Assembly: GCF_041296385.1 (NCBI RefSeq)
Contig: NC_091017.1
Span: forward strand, 13,758,001 to 13,822,000
Source: Aphelocoma coerulescens
Lineage: Eukaryota; Chordata; Aves; Passeriformes; Corvidae
Reading direction: 5' to 3'
DNA length: 64,000 bases
Below the pieces are notes generated by a model, which was not told where the DNA came from, did no database searches, and was given only the letters and a program-made list of their open reading frames with translations. This document shows positions 23,074 to 36,572 of this stretch, piece by piece (positions within the stretch are counted from its first letter, which is position 1; every line of letters starts with the position of its first letter). The translations under genes and the position numbers were made by a program.

Positions 23074-23847
23074 TCTATGCTATCAGACAGCTTCCAACTA
23101 AACTTATAAAGAAAAGGCTGCTATAAATGCAGCTGTTTCTCCTGCAACATAACACAATGCACCAGATGATTTCTGTCCCACAACACTCTTTGCAAAGTGG
23201 AGTTGCTAACCTTTATGTTGACATTGACATGGCTGAATTCTTGTGTAGGCATCTCCCCTCTCTCTTGAATCCTAAATATTCTTTTCTTCACATCTCCTTG
23301 TCTTACTTTCAAGCAAACTTTTCAGCAGAGAGCCTTGATTTGCATGATTTGTACTCTTTGCTTCTCTGTCCTTAATTGCTCTGCAATTTTTGTCATTTAA
23401 CCAGTTGTTTGTGTTCCCCAGAAATCCCTAGCTACATACAAGTAGCTGTGACTTCCCATTTCTATGCTATCAGACAGCTTCCAACTAAACTTATAAAGAA
23501 AAGGCTGCTATAAATGCAGCTGTTTCTCCTGCAACATAACACAATGCACCAGATGATTTCTGTCCCACAACACTCTTTGCAAAGTGGAGTTGCTAACCTT
23601 TATGTTGACATTGACATGGCTGAATTCTTGTGTAGGCATCTCCCCTCTCTCTTGAATCCTAAATATTCTTTTCTTCACATCTCCTTGTCTTACTTTCAAG
23701 CAAACTTTTCAGCAGAGAGCCTTGATTTGCATGATTTGTACTCTTTGCTTCTCTGTCCTTAATTGCTCTGCAATTTCTGTCATTTAACCAGTTGTTTGTG
23801 TTCCCCAGAAATCCCTAGCTACATACAAGTAGCTGTGACTTCCCATT
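23074..23847 (+). repeat. Near-perfect 387-bp tandem duplication
   Basis: Bases 23074-23460 are followed directly by a second copy, 23461-23847. The only difference I see is T at 23390 versus C at 23777. The junction shows a two-base overlap with the flank (TT), and the second copy runs on for two more shared bases, TC, a pattern typical of replication-based or non-homologous duplication. Both copies contain the same 82-codon frame, which has no recognisable homology. High identity means a recent event, or an assembly artefact. Confidence 0.97.
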
Positions 23848-25558
23848 TCCTACAGAAACTAACCAGATAACGACATGATTTTACTTTTTAATTTTGTTTT
23901 ATTACAATTCCAGACAAACACAGTATTATTTAATGGACTACGGCTTTGCGCCTGCAGTTATGCTCATTTTGTTTCATACAAAAGAGATGTTTCTCACCTC
24001 ATTATCCTGTTCCACACAGTTAGCGACGAACTCCATTTGCCTGTTCCCTTGCTTCTATTCAGAATGAGAGGTTGTACCATAATTTGCCTTATCTTAGACT
24101 TTTCAAGTATATTTTGGTCGATTTAGTTGTTCAAAACTACAACTCTCTGGGCTTCTAAAGAGGCCTGATTTTAAAGTTTTCTGTAGTAGATGATGTGAAT
24201 TTCATTTTGCATTGCGATACCAATGCAAAGGGGAGATGATAAAATAACATAGCTACATTAAGGTCTGGAATCATAAGAATCAGCTACAAAATTTCTCATT
24301 CTTATCTGCTGTTGATTTGAAAGTCCATTTAGCTTGAGAGGTATGCTATGGCATTTTAGACTTAAGTTTCTTTCTTCATGTCTTTCTCACTGGGATAGTT
24401 TTCTTCCTAGTACCTGGTGCAATGATGTGTTTTGGAATTGAGATGAGAATAATGATAACACTCAGGTTTTAGTTGTTGCAAAGTAGAGCTTATGCTAATA
24501 AGAGGACATTTTATCCTAAGATTGGCCATTCTTGCTACCAGTCTTTAATAAAAAAATTCTCAAAGTGCCAAATAAATTAGGACCAAATTTTTGTTTAGTC
24601 TGTAGAAAACAACTGATTCAACCAAGGTCAGGTATAATCCAAATTCAGTGGTATCTTTTACTTACCCATTCTGACCAGCAGCTCCCCCTTCAGAGGATCT
24701 TACGAATATGATGGCAAAAGGCAGTATTCAGATGTCCTGAAAGGTCTTTCCTCTTCTTTTCCATATCCTTTTCCATTTTGAGAAGAGTCCACATGCTGTT
24801 ACTACAAGAGATTAGGCTGTGATATACAGTTGCAGATGTGTTATGAGACAAATAGCTCCCCAAAAATGTTGAAGAATCTTTTTAGAAGCATAATATAAGT
24901 AGCACTGAAGTTCTAAGTGCAAAGTATTTGGTTTAGTAGCCAATCTCTCAAGAACAATTCCACGGTGTAAGCACAGAGGAGAAACTAAGGGAACTTCTAA
25001 GGAGGAGGATGGTTGTTTGCCTGAAAATCTACGCTGGCATTCAGAAACGTGGGCATAAACCCAGTTGAAAACTGCTGTGGGTACCTGCTGCTACCATTTG
25101 CATTGTCTCTAGATGATCAGAGCACAAAGTGTAGCTCACCTGTACAGCATTTAAATTCAACTTTTCTCATGTTCTACTTTTGAAAGAAATCAAACTCACG
25201 AAGACTTTTTCAGTCTTTTTATTCTTGGTTTTTTTTTTGAAGGACAAAAGCTGCACTCATCTCCTGCCGGCATATAACGGAAAATGTCTCTCAGATTCAT
25301 AAGATTTTATGGTTGCTGCAGATTATTTTGCATAATTTAAATGACACATGAATATTTCAGGTCTCATTTTAAACTGTGAGCAATTTCAGGATATATGGGT
25401 CACAGTGAGGACAAAGGAGTTTTCTAGCAGTTTTCATCCAGCTAAAGACGAACGATTTGACAATAATGCACATTTCTGTGCTGTGAATGTGTGATAACTT
25501 TTAACGAGAAAATAATAATTTCACTAACACTCAGAGAAAGAGAGTGTTGAGAGTGAAT
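23848..25558. other. Non-coding stretch, nothing recognised
   Basis: AT-rich DNA between the 387-bp duplication and the telomere-like array. No frame of interest and no transposon signature was found. Confidence 0.5.
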
Positions 25559-25643
25559 CCTAACCCTAACCCTAAACCCTAACCCTAAACCCTAAACCCT
25601 AAACCCTAAACCCTAAACCCTAACCTGAACCCTAACCCTAACC
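25559..25643 (-). repeat. Interstitial telomere-like array with hexamer and heptamer units
   Basis: About 85 bases of C-rich telomeric units on the + strand (G-rich on the minus strand). It mixes the vertebrate hexamer CCCTAA with the heptamer CCCTAAA; the centre has five consecutive CCCTAAA units, and a sixth lies just before them. One degenerate CCTGAA unit lies near the right end. Vertebrate telomeres are built of the hexamer only, so the heptamers arose by slippage or by insertion of variant repeats. The site is internal, not a chromosome end, because ordinary sequence continues on both sides. Confidence 0.97.
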
Positions 25644-28600
25644 TCTGTATTACCCTTAGTAAAAGTGACTTTTCAACAACAACGTGGTTCAATAAGATGA
25701 AGGGCTACAAGTGATACTCAGTCCTCTTTAGGATGTGAGGGGTTTTGCCAGTACCTTTCCTAACAGCTTAGTGCTCAAGCCAATATCGAAAGTATGGAGC
25801 AGCCAAACACTGGGACCAAGTGATTTATCTCAAAGCAACCTATGACACCTGTTTTGTCCTGACTAAAATGTCAGAAAATAAAATATCCTTTATTTAAGTC
25901 ATGAAAATTAATTTTTATTTCTGTTTATACTTATTTCCTAAGGATCATTTTCTCTAATTCATATAGCCAATTAAAATTTTTGCAAATGAAAAAACCTCTA
26001 TTTAAACATCCTACTTGGTGTTTCTAACCAGAAGGAAACCATAATGCCATATTTTAAGCAATTTTTAAAGTTATACACTCAGGTTCTCAAAGTTGTAAAT
26101 GACAACTTTTTGCTTTCTGGTTTGTTTTGTAGTTTACTTACAGTTTTTGTCAGTCTGGATGCCAAAGAAATGGGACTGGAAATAACATGATCAAAGAATA
26201 TTTGAGTCTTGTCTTGTGTGAGTTAAATGTGATTACCTAAACTATTTCTGACACAGAAGAAAAAAAGGAGCATTCTCAAAGTAACAGTTATTTTTGTTTG
26301 CTGTTCCTCAGATTTTCTGAAGGACAGGGAAGCACCTTTGGGAAAAATATGCTAAGCATTTGAGTAGTATAAATGCTTCCCTCTTACTGAAATCAATAGA
26401 ATGAACTGGTATTTATCATCCCTTCAGCTGACCACAAACTTGGGTTGGTGGGGTACAACTTTGCTATGTGCTCTGAAAAATTCTACACATTCCTGCCTTG
26501 GTGTAAAATGTAATCTTGAATGTATGCTACATAGTCCCATGTATTTAGAATTAATAAACAGAAGCCCATGTTTTTTGTAATTCATAGTTTAAAACTAAGA
26601 GAGAAGAAATTTGTTTTCTCTCTCTCAGCTAGATTGTTCAGTTTTGAAATGATGAAAATGTTCCCACAGTGCCTGGTGAACTGAAAGAAAAATAGAGATC
26701 GAACTCACAAAGAAATAAAACACCTGTTTTCAGAAAAAGAGTAAATACCAGTATTTGCTCCATTGTAATGTCTGAAAGTAATATGTATGTTTATTCAAGA
26801 CATTCTCATTGTGACTTACAGAAAACTCAATCTGACCTAAAAACCAAAAGCTATGTTCTCTTAGGTTACACACGCTTGTAAAACCAGTGCTCTTCAGAAA
26901 ATAACATTATGAAGAGGCCTCATTAATGTAACATTTTGCATTTTTAAATTACTTGCCATCATATTTTATGTTTAGAACTCAACAGTGGCTGTAAAAATTG
27001 AAACATAAGCTGAAAATATATTTGCACAGAAGAAATTTTTACATAAATTTCCAAGAAATTAATTGAAAAGCAAATATTTATCTATGCTGTAAATAGCAGG
27101 GGGAAAAGGGCTAGAGAAGTTTTAAACTTGAAAATGCTAGCCCCAAATGTTACAAGCTTCATTATCAGTCTCTTTTGTTGGAAAACAAGGATATACGAGG
27201 GAGATATCAATAAGCTCTTCCCTTGGTATTCTCAGCTGGAAGCAGCTGGAGACATCAGGCCTTTACTTGCAGCCAGCTCTGCTATTCCTAAATTTTGTGT
27301 GCTTCTCCAATTCATATCAGCAGCATGTACCTATTTTAACCTGTAAGGAATATAACCTCATCCTATTACCCATAAGGTATATACTGCAGGAGACCAGCAC
27401 AGGCTAATGAAATGTCATTATATGGGAAATAATTCATCCAGCAGGGTTTTCTGCAGGCCTTTGAGCGTGCAGAAGCTGTGTAAAGAAGTTTAATAGGAAA
27501 CAGGTCATCAGCAAGATGACTCCTGTGGCCACTGTGATGCAAAACTGTAGCTGGCTGTTCATACAGATATAAGATAACAATCAGTAATGTCCTTCAGGCT
27601 CTGAAAGCAAAAGGTCAAAAACCCAGTGGGACAAGAGCAGACACAGCAACTTGCAGGCTCAACGTCCAAGTGTAAAACAAATAATAGCATTAAATCTGGC
27701 CTTATCAATTTGCAACGAAGACTTTCTGAGACAGCGTACAGTAGTGACAGGAAAGCATAATGAAAAAATCAAGTAAAATTTTGAAAATGAATTAGGAAGA
27801 ATATTTTGTTTCCTGGGTCTGAAATGCTGCTGGACCTGTTCTTGCAAAACCTGGGAAAACTTCAAGGTGTGTGTTCTCAGGAGGAGGAGTCTAGTGCAGT
27901 AGTTCAGAAATTCAGCTGCTGGAGAGTGGGAGCAAAATCAGTAAGCTTAGAAATGTAGAAGTTCCTGGTTTTAGGGAAGGAAAGTGTTAAACTTTTCAGC
28001 ATGCGCATTTCAGCCGTACTCTCTGCTATGCTGGTTACCCAGTTTACATGTCCTATGGAGAGGGCACAAGTAACATTGGAGAAAGTTTGTGCTCTCTTGT
28101 GCCTTAAAATAAATGTTTTTTTGCCTTGACAACAGCTCTGGTTTTCATTTGGGAGTTGGTGTAATCTATCAAAGTAGCAAGAATGTGCAGATGTGTTCAC
28201 TTTGACCTGAAAAAGATGCAACACAACCACATTTTGTTCTGATTTTGTTCCCCTTGTGGAAACAGGCAACCAATGCTATCAGTTAAGTCTTAAAAATCCC
28301 TCAAAGAATAATGCTCACATGGACAGAGTCAGCTGTCTCCTTGGCCCCTAGAGGTCCCACACTGAAATGCCCAGAGATTTATTATGAGCAGTATGTCATA
28401 GAGAATGCAGTCATAAGATTCTGGTATAGAGCTAAGTCTAAACATTTTCCAGCATATAGTCAGGGAAGTTTCAGTAGCCAGGTGGCAGGTTGGGACTCAT
28501 CTGTGATAGTTCCCATGAATTTTCCCTGCTGCCTTCAGTTGAGTTCTGGTATGTGTCTCTATGTGCATGATGCCTATTTTGGCTTTTACACCAAAAGGTG

Positions 28601-31600
28601 TCAGGCTGTATGTGAATGGCCAAATATTTTTGGTGACTTTTGATTACCAACCATAAGGGCCTTACACGGTATTTGGGTAAGTATCTGCCAAAACCCAACT
28701 CTTAGAGAACTTAGCTGTTCTTTGCAAGACAGCAAAGTAAATTAGTTTGCGATGTTGGGCTTCCATTCAGGATGAGCAGATACCTTGCTGTGGTGGCAGG
28801 GAAGCGGTAAGCTGTTGGGAAAGCAAAGAAAAACCTATATAAGACAGAAGGGTTGTATTGCCTTCAGCAAACTGAGTTGTGTTCAGGCAGTATGACACAC
28901 AGTTATTAATATCACCAGTAATTTTTTTACTCTTAAATAGAGACCATGACTGTGAGACAGATAAAACACTGTATCAGTCCTTGTTTAGAATGACATGAGT
29001 GATTTCTAGCTTTACCATTCAAAAGTGATGAAAAAACTTGCTTGAAAGAAAATATTATGGAGAAATCTGATCTTTAACTTATCCCACTCATATGCCTTAC
29101 CACAATGTGGATGTGGCACATACACTAAACCAGTTACCTACAGCTGAATCCAGCATTTGTGTCAGTGGGAGCTATGGAAAGCAGTCTGATTTGAAAATGA
29201 GGGTTTTTTTATTATAGATGTTAATCTGAAGATGTGCACTTTCCAATTTATAAGAAGTATCAATTTTTGTGGCAGATTACATTATACCCCAAATGTTTCT
29301 TCTACTTATCAAGACTAATCATGATTCTGTAAGTAATAGACACATATATGAGTAGAAAACTAATAGAATTGATTGGCTTTTTGCAATGTGGTCATGGTTT
29401 ATACTTACAATGTGTATTTCATCTCTTACAGTTTATCTTGCCTCTTGTATGAGCACATCAGAATCATGAATTTTCTCTGAATTACTCTCAATGAAGTGAG
29501 TTGCTTCTGGCTTGACATTTTGTATGTTAAACCCATGAAGTAAGCAATCCTACAGTGCAGACCTGTAATTTTAGCCAAGAGTTTCCCCTGTTTCGATAAT
29601 ATCAGTCCACACAGCTTTAGAATACAAAGGCATCCAGGGATTCATTTGTGCTTTGCAGTGTTGCCAATTATTTTATATACTGCTACTTTTAACACCCTTT
29701 TTTCAATCTTTTTAAAAATACTTTTGTTTAAATGAATGTTCTCACTTGTACCGTCATGTCACCCCTTCTGAAAGGAAATTTAAAGTTTTCTGGATGAGTG
29801 CTGTGCTGCACTGGTAAGAACTATGACTACCACATGCTTTTTTGAGAGCTACAGTACAGAAACCAGCTTTATATAATTTAGTGTTGCATTAGGTCTCATT
29901 ATTTTGCAAACACACAGCTTCTTCCATTCCTCTATTCATTTTGGGTTTGGCTGCTAGGAAGTAAAGGGAGAATCATCATCCATATAAATTGAAGAAATCT
30001 CAAATATTGAGACCTACTGTATTGCACTCAGCCCCTGTTAGATATCGAAAAAAGTGGACCAGTGTGCAAGCTCACAATGGCTACATTCCACAAAAATACA
30101 TTCAAAATTTACATGAAAGGGGGAGGTTTCTGTAGCACCCACACTAAAGCTTTTCCAATAATAGCTTATCCTGTATCCAAAGACAAGAGACTAAGAATGA
30201 TTGTCCTGTTGCTGTAAGTCCTATTACATTGTTATTTGTACGTGATTTAAAGTAACATAAAGCAGAAATAATTTGTTTTCCAAATTTTCTTTCCTTTTCT
30301 ATGCCTATCCTATGAAATAAATCTGTAGTAGTGATACTTTGTTCTTCTTAGAATCCTGATTCTAGTTTTTTCTGCCTGTTGATCTGCTAACAGTGGTTTG
30401 TGTGCTGCTTCCTCAGTTGTTCAATGAATCTGTTTTTCTTTGGTTAATATTTTGGTCAAATTCTCAACAACTCTGGAAATTAAAATTTCATTGGTTTCAG
30501 GAAAGCTATGGCAATTGTCACATATTAGGATTTCATTCTGCTCTTTAAAGAAGATTAAGAGCGGAAGAAAAAGTAGAGTGTTTCAAACTGCATCCTGCCT
30601 CTTTAATTCAGGATCCAGCAAATTCCAGTAGAAGTATCACTGTAAGAGAGGGCCACAGATTATAATTCTTGTTTTTAAAAAAGCTCTGAAAATACTGCCT
30701 TACTTCACAATTTTGAGAATTCCATTTGCTATTTTTAGTCTTTTATCTATTACAAGTGTGTTATGGACCTCTATTAGTGTATGGTATTATTCACAGTGTT
30801 TAAGCTGAGTATTTTGCTAAGGATGAAATAATATTTGTCCAGCAGTTGTTCCTGTAATAACTATTTTTATGGTCTCAGAGTTTCCAATTATATGCATCAG
30901 TATGACATCATTTATATTTTTTTGCTGTTTAAGTTTCCATGTTTAATACTGTTTTAGATGTTAACATCTTACCCCTAAAGGCACAAAAATTTCCTCCATA
31001 ATTGTGTGCTCATTCCCTGTTGGGTATTTGTTGTTACGATAAAATATCACAAATAATATTTACAAGGAGTGCCTAACAGCAAACATATAGATCAGGACAC
31101 ATTTTGCTAAACAAACTTTAGTTCTGGCTCTATTTTGTGTGTTTTATTAATATCCTTTACATTTTGAATCTCCTGTTATTTTCACTGCTTATTAATCTGT
31201 GAGAACTTATTCTGAAAGGCCTTTTAACTAATTATTGCATATTGCATCCTGAAGGGTATAATTTGGGGATAAATGGTCAAATCTAACCATCTGTGCCCTA
31301 CAAATGAGTTTTTTGCTATGTACGTTTTCTTTACTGTGTGTTTGAGCTAAATTAATTTTGCATCTAGAAAAACTTGGGGAGTCTTCTGTGTCAATTATCA
31401 TGTTTGTCAAGCTAACCTAGGATTAATATCAAATATCCTTGCATCAAGACAACATTAAATTGATCTTTCACAATTTGAGGAGTGACTGATACCTTGAAAA
31501 GACTGACATTGCATGGAAAGAGGTAAAGAGAAAGAAGCATTCTTTTCTGGCTGGATTTTGCCATCTGGCAAATATAAGGTCTATAGCCAAGTACTGGACA

Positions 31601-34600
31601 CATCTTCACTAGGCAATGATCTGAGCTCTGGGCCTGAAGCAGAAAAAAAAAAGGCCAAAGGAAATATTTAACTTCTTCAATTTCAGGTTCTGATGTTTAA
31701 GTTACTGGGTGGAATAGCAATGACTCTGTGACCTTTTGGCAAATTTTCAAACAGGCATTGTAAACTTTACTCTCTAGTGTAAATGCCAATTAGCAGGAGC
31801 ATACAGGAGAAGGAAGGACTGTCAGGAGGAAGAACTACTTAAGCAAACAAAGAACATACAAATACAAAATGTGATTAAACTGAGAGAGTCTCCTGCCATG
31901 CTGACTACTGAGAATACTCTTGAAGGTTAGCACTACTCTAATACAAGCAGAATAAGCCATGTAGGATAGTACTCCACAAGACAGTCACCACTATACAACA
32001 AAAACAAGGAAAGCTGTAGTTCTCGGGGGAGGGAGGTGAAAGGGAAGTAACCAAATAGGAATCATATTTAAAGAATAACCAGTTTAAATGCTGAGAAAAA
32101 TGCTTTAGCCAGCCCAACTCTAGCTAAATACAAAACTTCTAAAAAAGCACTTAATGTCATAAAAGCTTGAAGACTTAACAATCCAAGGCATGGTTTGGCT
32201 CTTAGCCAGACAAGCATTCAGCCATATGATTCAGTTTAAAACCTAGTAATTCCACTGTCTTCCTTTCTGGATCAGTAAGTAAAAGCCAGACAGAAGCATG
32301 GAAAGCTCACTCTTCGCCTTCAAACCTTGAGGAGAAGAGCTGCTGATAACACCTGGTGGAGCTTGAGGGCAGATTTCCTAGGCTTCTGTGCAAAGATTGG
32401 TAGGAAGAGAGAAGAGGAACTAAATGGATTCAGGCACCATGATAGCATAGAAACAACTCTTTAGTAGCTGTGGCATCAAATGGTATTCAGAAGTAACCAG
32501 AGATGTAAAATAAGTTTCTTTGGTAGATGGAACTAATCTGTAGAAATTGGAAAAGAATTTAAGGCCCTGGTACTAGATCCCATCATAAGTAAATATTACT
32601 TGTATTACTTCTTTCTGTTGATATAAAAAATTCCTGGTACGCAAATAAAATCACCCTCAAAGTGTGTTTGAGGGCTGTACCTATAGGTAGCATCTGTGCC
32701 AGAGTTTCTTATTGTCTCAGAGAACATTAATGTGGTTCTCTATCTCTGAATTCAATTTGAATAATTACATTCTGATACAAATTCACATTCAGGGCTTTTC
32801 TTGTTTGTTTCCCTTTGGTTGTTTCCTGTAAGAAGCCTAAAGAAACTTAGGAATGAAAGAGCAGAGAGATTCTTCAGTGAGTCTGCTCCTTTGACTTTCA
32901 GTGTTTTCCAGCATTTACTCCGTGACAAGGCACTAAGAACATGTCTTTCCTCTAAAACTTATCCATGAAAATTTGATTTCAAAATTACTTATTTAAGAGC
33001 TCAATATGGAAACATCTATCTACTTCGGAAGTACTGCTTTCTTTATGGGCTCCATTCCTCTTCCAGTCACTTCCATTAGTTTATGAAATCTTTTCTCTCC
33101 ATGGCTTCTCCCCTGAAAAAAAAGTAAAAAAGAATGTTCTTTTGGTACAAGACTAGGGAAAAAAGTCTGATTTTCTTCACAGTCTTATGGACTCTGACAT
33201 TCTGTATGCTTCTGAGCAGAGAGAATGCACTCTAGTATTAAGCACAATGCACAACCTTAAACAGATGCAGCGCTCTAGTTGTGCAGCTACTTGGCACTTG
33301 TCCCCTTGAAGGTAATTAATTGTACTAGAGCAAGAGGACAGAACAATTAATTAGTAGAGCCAACAAGTAGAGGACAGCAGAACAAGGGCCACAGGGTGAG
33401 ATTTTGTTGGGGGAAGAGGCAGAGTTCTCTAAAGGAGGCTCTAATTTTTGTGACAAAAGAAACACAGAAGAAGAATTGCTGCAACAATGCAAATGAGTGG
33501 GTGTAAAACTCAGCTCTGCATGATGTAGACAGTACTTGAATAGGGATCTAAAAAGACCCCTACTTTTTGCATGAGATGTTGCTCAATAAAATGTCAAAGG
33601 ACTGAAGAGAGCTGGAGGTGAGGGTACTATTTTAGAGGAAAATTTGCAGCAGTAACAGAGAAAAGAAGATTTGAAGTACTTTGCTGCACAAGAAGCCGAA
33701 GAGAAAATGCTGAGGACACATATTTGTAGAACAGGGGAGAAGACGAGACTGACTAAAATGGGGTAAATAATGTGTAAGAAGTCTATTGCACTACAGAATG
33801 AAGACAAGAAATGGGAAAATAGGTTGTTATGAGAGAGGTTTTTGAGAAGGCTGATTTGCTCATGGGAACAAGGACAGGAAAGGGCTGATCAAGGAAAAAA
33901 GCTGTGTGCTAGAAGTCAGGAAGTTACAGAAAATCTGAGAGTAGCCAAAAATTAAGAAGGTCAGACTTCAGGGCTTTGGGTTTTTTTATAGGCGAGAGTT
34001 TTCTGCAAAGAGTGAAAGGTTGTCAGGACGTACCAGGATTTTGAAAGAAGTGGACATAAAGTTCTAGCAGGGGAATATATTGAGGTCTGAGCCACATGTG
34101 TGCTACAGTCATGAAGAAAACACTGGCACTAGACAGTTCCCTTTTTCCCATAGAAACTGAAAATATTATCACCAGTTTCTAAATCCCTCATAAGATCTGA
34201 GTACATTGTATGTTTCTGGTCACTTGTTTTCAAGAACAAGGAAGCAGATGAGGAATAAAGATATAAATAAAGAATAAAAATCCAGTTCAAAATAAGGAGA
34301 GAAAAGAGAAGACCTTTGCCAATAGCACCAAATGGCATGGCCAGGAAATAAACTTTCTTACTTATGAATATCTCATCTCAAGGATTCAAGGAGAAATTTA
34401 TAAGCAAATATTAATAAAGAAGTTTAGACATGTGGTGTATAGGCAGAAACATGCAATTTTAACTGTCTCTATTTTCCATCACATGTGACTTAAATACTGT
34501 AAAAAGCCATGAGTATTTTCTTTTGACTAACTTAGATTATTGTTTCTGTGACAGCTAAACCAGCAAAATCATTGGCTGTTTTCTGCTTTGTTAAAGAAAA

Positions 34601-36428
34601 GTTTTTTCATTTGCTTATACATTTGCTTCTTTAAAGAGAAAAACAATAGCACTGTATCTTAGATATCACTCAGAGGTAACTGCTCTTAAAATGCTTAATT
34701 TAAATTAGTTATTAAAAAACAGCATTCCTTTCCCAAACACTACTGTGTATATCATAATTGATTTTTGGAAGAGCATATATTCATTTCCAAAGGCTTTAAT
34801 CTTTAGAGTAGCAAGTAATCAGGACACAAGCTACAGATAAAAATATTTATGTCCATAAATATGAGCTACTCCCTTTTCCAATGTTCACATGGGTAAAACC
34901 AGAGGTGTAATGGAGACAGAGAGTAATTGGTTAATGATTACACTGAGTAAGAAATCAAAACCAGACATTATGCAAAGAGAATTTTTACATTACAACATTA
35001 TGTTTTCAAGGCAGGAGAGCAATTTGTCAAAGCTTCTAAGCCAGCTAGCAATGCTTCTGTTGTTGAATAATAGTTTGGATAAAAGAATCAAGAAATTCAA
35101 GTAGAAAATGGCCCTGCATTTATGAAAGGAATGTTTTGGGGGATGTAGTTGAAATTAAAGCCTCTTTATGAACAAATGGAGTACCCTTTAGAGTATGCAT
35201 GTAGTATATTTTTCACATATTTATAATCAGTACAAGATTTCTATTACTCCTAAAAACTAAGCATCTATTTTACATTAGCAATTATAATTTTATTAGTTAC
35301 CTACCACATTTAAGAAAACCAAAGATGCAGACAATGACATTTAATCATTAAGAACACAGTGTTCTGGTGTCATTACAATGAACAATTATTAAAAACAGGA
35401 CAGAAATAACAAACTAATGATAACCCTGGTCTGTTATTCACTAGATATTATAATATATTATTTCCTCACCATGAACACTTTGTTCTGCAGCATAAATTTG
35501 ACAATGCATTTGGACTGGGACTCCCTCTCAAATCAGCTTTTTAAGGACCCATAACATTAATTATAAATTACAAAGCTGGTTTGTGTTTATGGACCCATCT
35601 TTCATATTTTAATTTGTTGCCACCTCATCTCATTTGATAAAAACTGGCTTATAGAATGATAAAAATGTTTAGCTACTGTAAAATATTTCTAGTATACTTA
35701 AAATTATTTTCTTAAAACTTGGGGTTAAAACATGTTTTCTTCAGCTGTATTCACCAACCAGGTGTAAAATTTCTTTAAATGCACTTGGAGTTTCCCCATA
35801 GGGCTATTTCTGAACTTCACTTAAATAATAATAATAAAAATACCCCAAACCCAACAAAAATAGGATATTTTCTAAGGATGAGCGTATCAAATCAAAGCAG
35901 TTAGTATGCATATTTAACAAAAAAAAAAAAACAAACAAAACCCAAACCCAAAAGAAATAACATGGCAATTTCAAATCAATTTTAACTGTGGAAAGGTTAA
36001 AGCCTTTCTGTCATACTATAGCAAAATGATTTAGCTCTTTTGACCATATCCAAGAAGTTAATAATTACTTTCCATTGTTTTCCTGTACATTTGAAAAATA
36101 TACATGTATAAGTACTTAATATTTTGGGTTTAGTACTCACATATTTTCAATTTCCATTTGTTGTGGAAGCAGTGACAGGTTTAGCCTTGCTTGTGGACCT
36201 ACTTTGGCTGACCATAACACAGCATCCTCCATATGGAAATTGTTCAGAAGATGTAGGAGGTGTTACTTGCTCTGTCCTTACTGCAATTTAGATTGTCATA
36301 CAATCATTCATTTACATAGCTCTTATTTAACAGATTTTGGACAACCAAAGGGGATAAAAGGGGCTGACACTGCTTCGCATTATGGGATGTGGAAATTTAT
36401 GTAGGATTAGGTAATAATGCTATTTCAG
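25644..36428. other. Long AT-rich non-coding stretch, presumed upstream part of the cytokine locus
   Basis: No exon is supported. Because mammalian IL15 has long 5' introns and untranslated leader exons, some of this stretch may be intron, but no leader exon could be placed. A TATATAAG box at 28836 lies in a small region of mixed composition. An A-rich tract (35920-35955) is present. Frames here reach 121 codons and none is recognisable. Confidence 0.45.
28836..28843 (+). promoter_or_regulatory. Isolated TATA-like box
   Basis: TATATAAG is followed about 30 bases later by a mixed-composition stretch with CAGCAAACTG. It could be a core promoter, the promoter of an unrecognised LTR, or chance in AT-rich DNA. 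No downstream first exon with a donor site was identified. Confidence 0.2.
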
Positions 36429-36572
36429 CTATATCTTTGGGACTTGGAAACACAATAATTGCAATGTATTTCAAGCATTTTCTCATTGAAAGAGTAGCAA
36501 ATATTTGTTACAAATACTCTCCAGATGTCCTGTCACACATGATCATTATTCTCCTGGGTCTGCTTTCAGCAA
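36429..36572 (+). CDS. Candidate upstream signal-peptide exon of IL15 (uncertain)
   Basis: The segment is preceded by an acceptor-like TATTTCAG (ending 36428) and followed by a donor-like GTGAGC (36573). From the ATG at 36464 it reads 36 codons with a hydrophobic end, SHMIIILLGLLSA, which would suit the long IL15 leader. It also lies 1.4 kb before the first secure IL15 exon. Against it, the segment ends one base into a codon, whereas the next exon needs either two bases (start 38020) or none (start 37991), so a direct join breaks the frame. An additional small exon between them, or a different exon, would be required. Chicken IL15 is known to have an unusually long leader, so more than one leader exon is plausible. 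Confidence 0.3.

Noticed and set aside
23127..23762. Two identical 82-codon frames as a duplicated gene pair
   Set aside because: Identity is explained by the 387-bp DNA duplication; the frame itself has no homology, and its antisense frame is duplicated too.
36204..36404. Cys-rich 66-codon frame as IL15 leader exon
   Set aside because: It has no ATG at its start and weak donor sites. Although a phase-2 GT exists at 36401, the sequence context is poor and the peptide is not signal-like.
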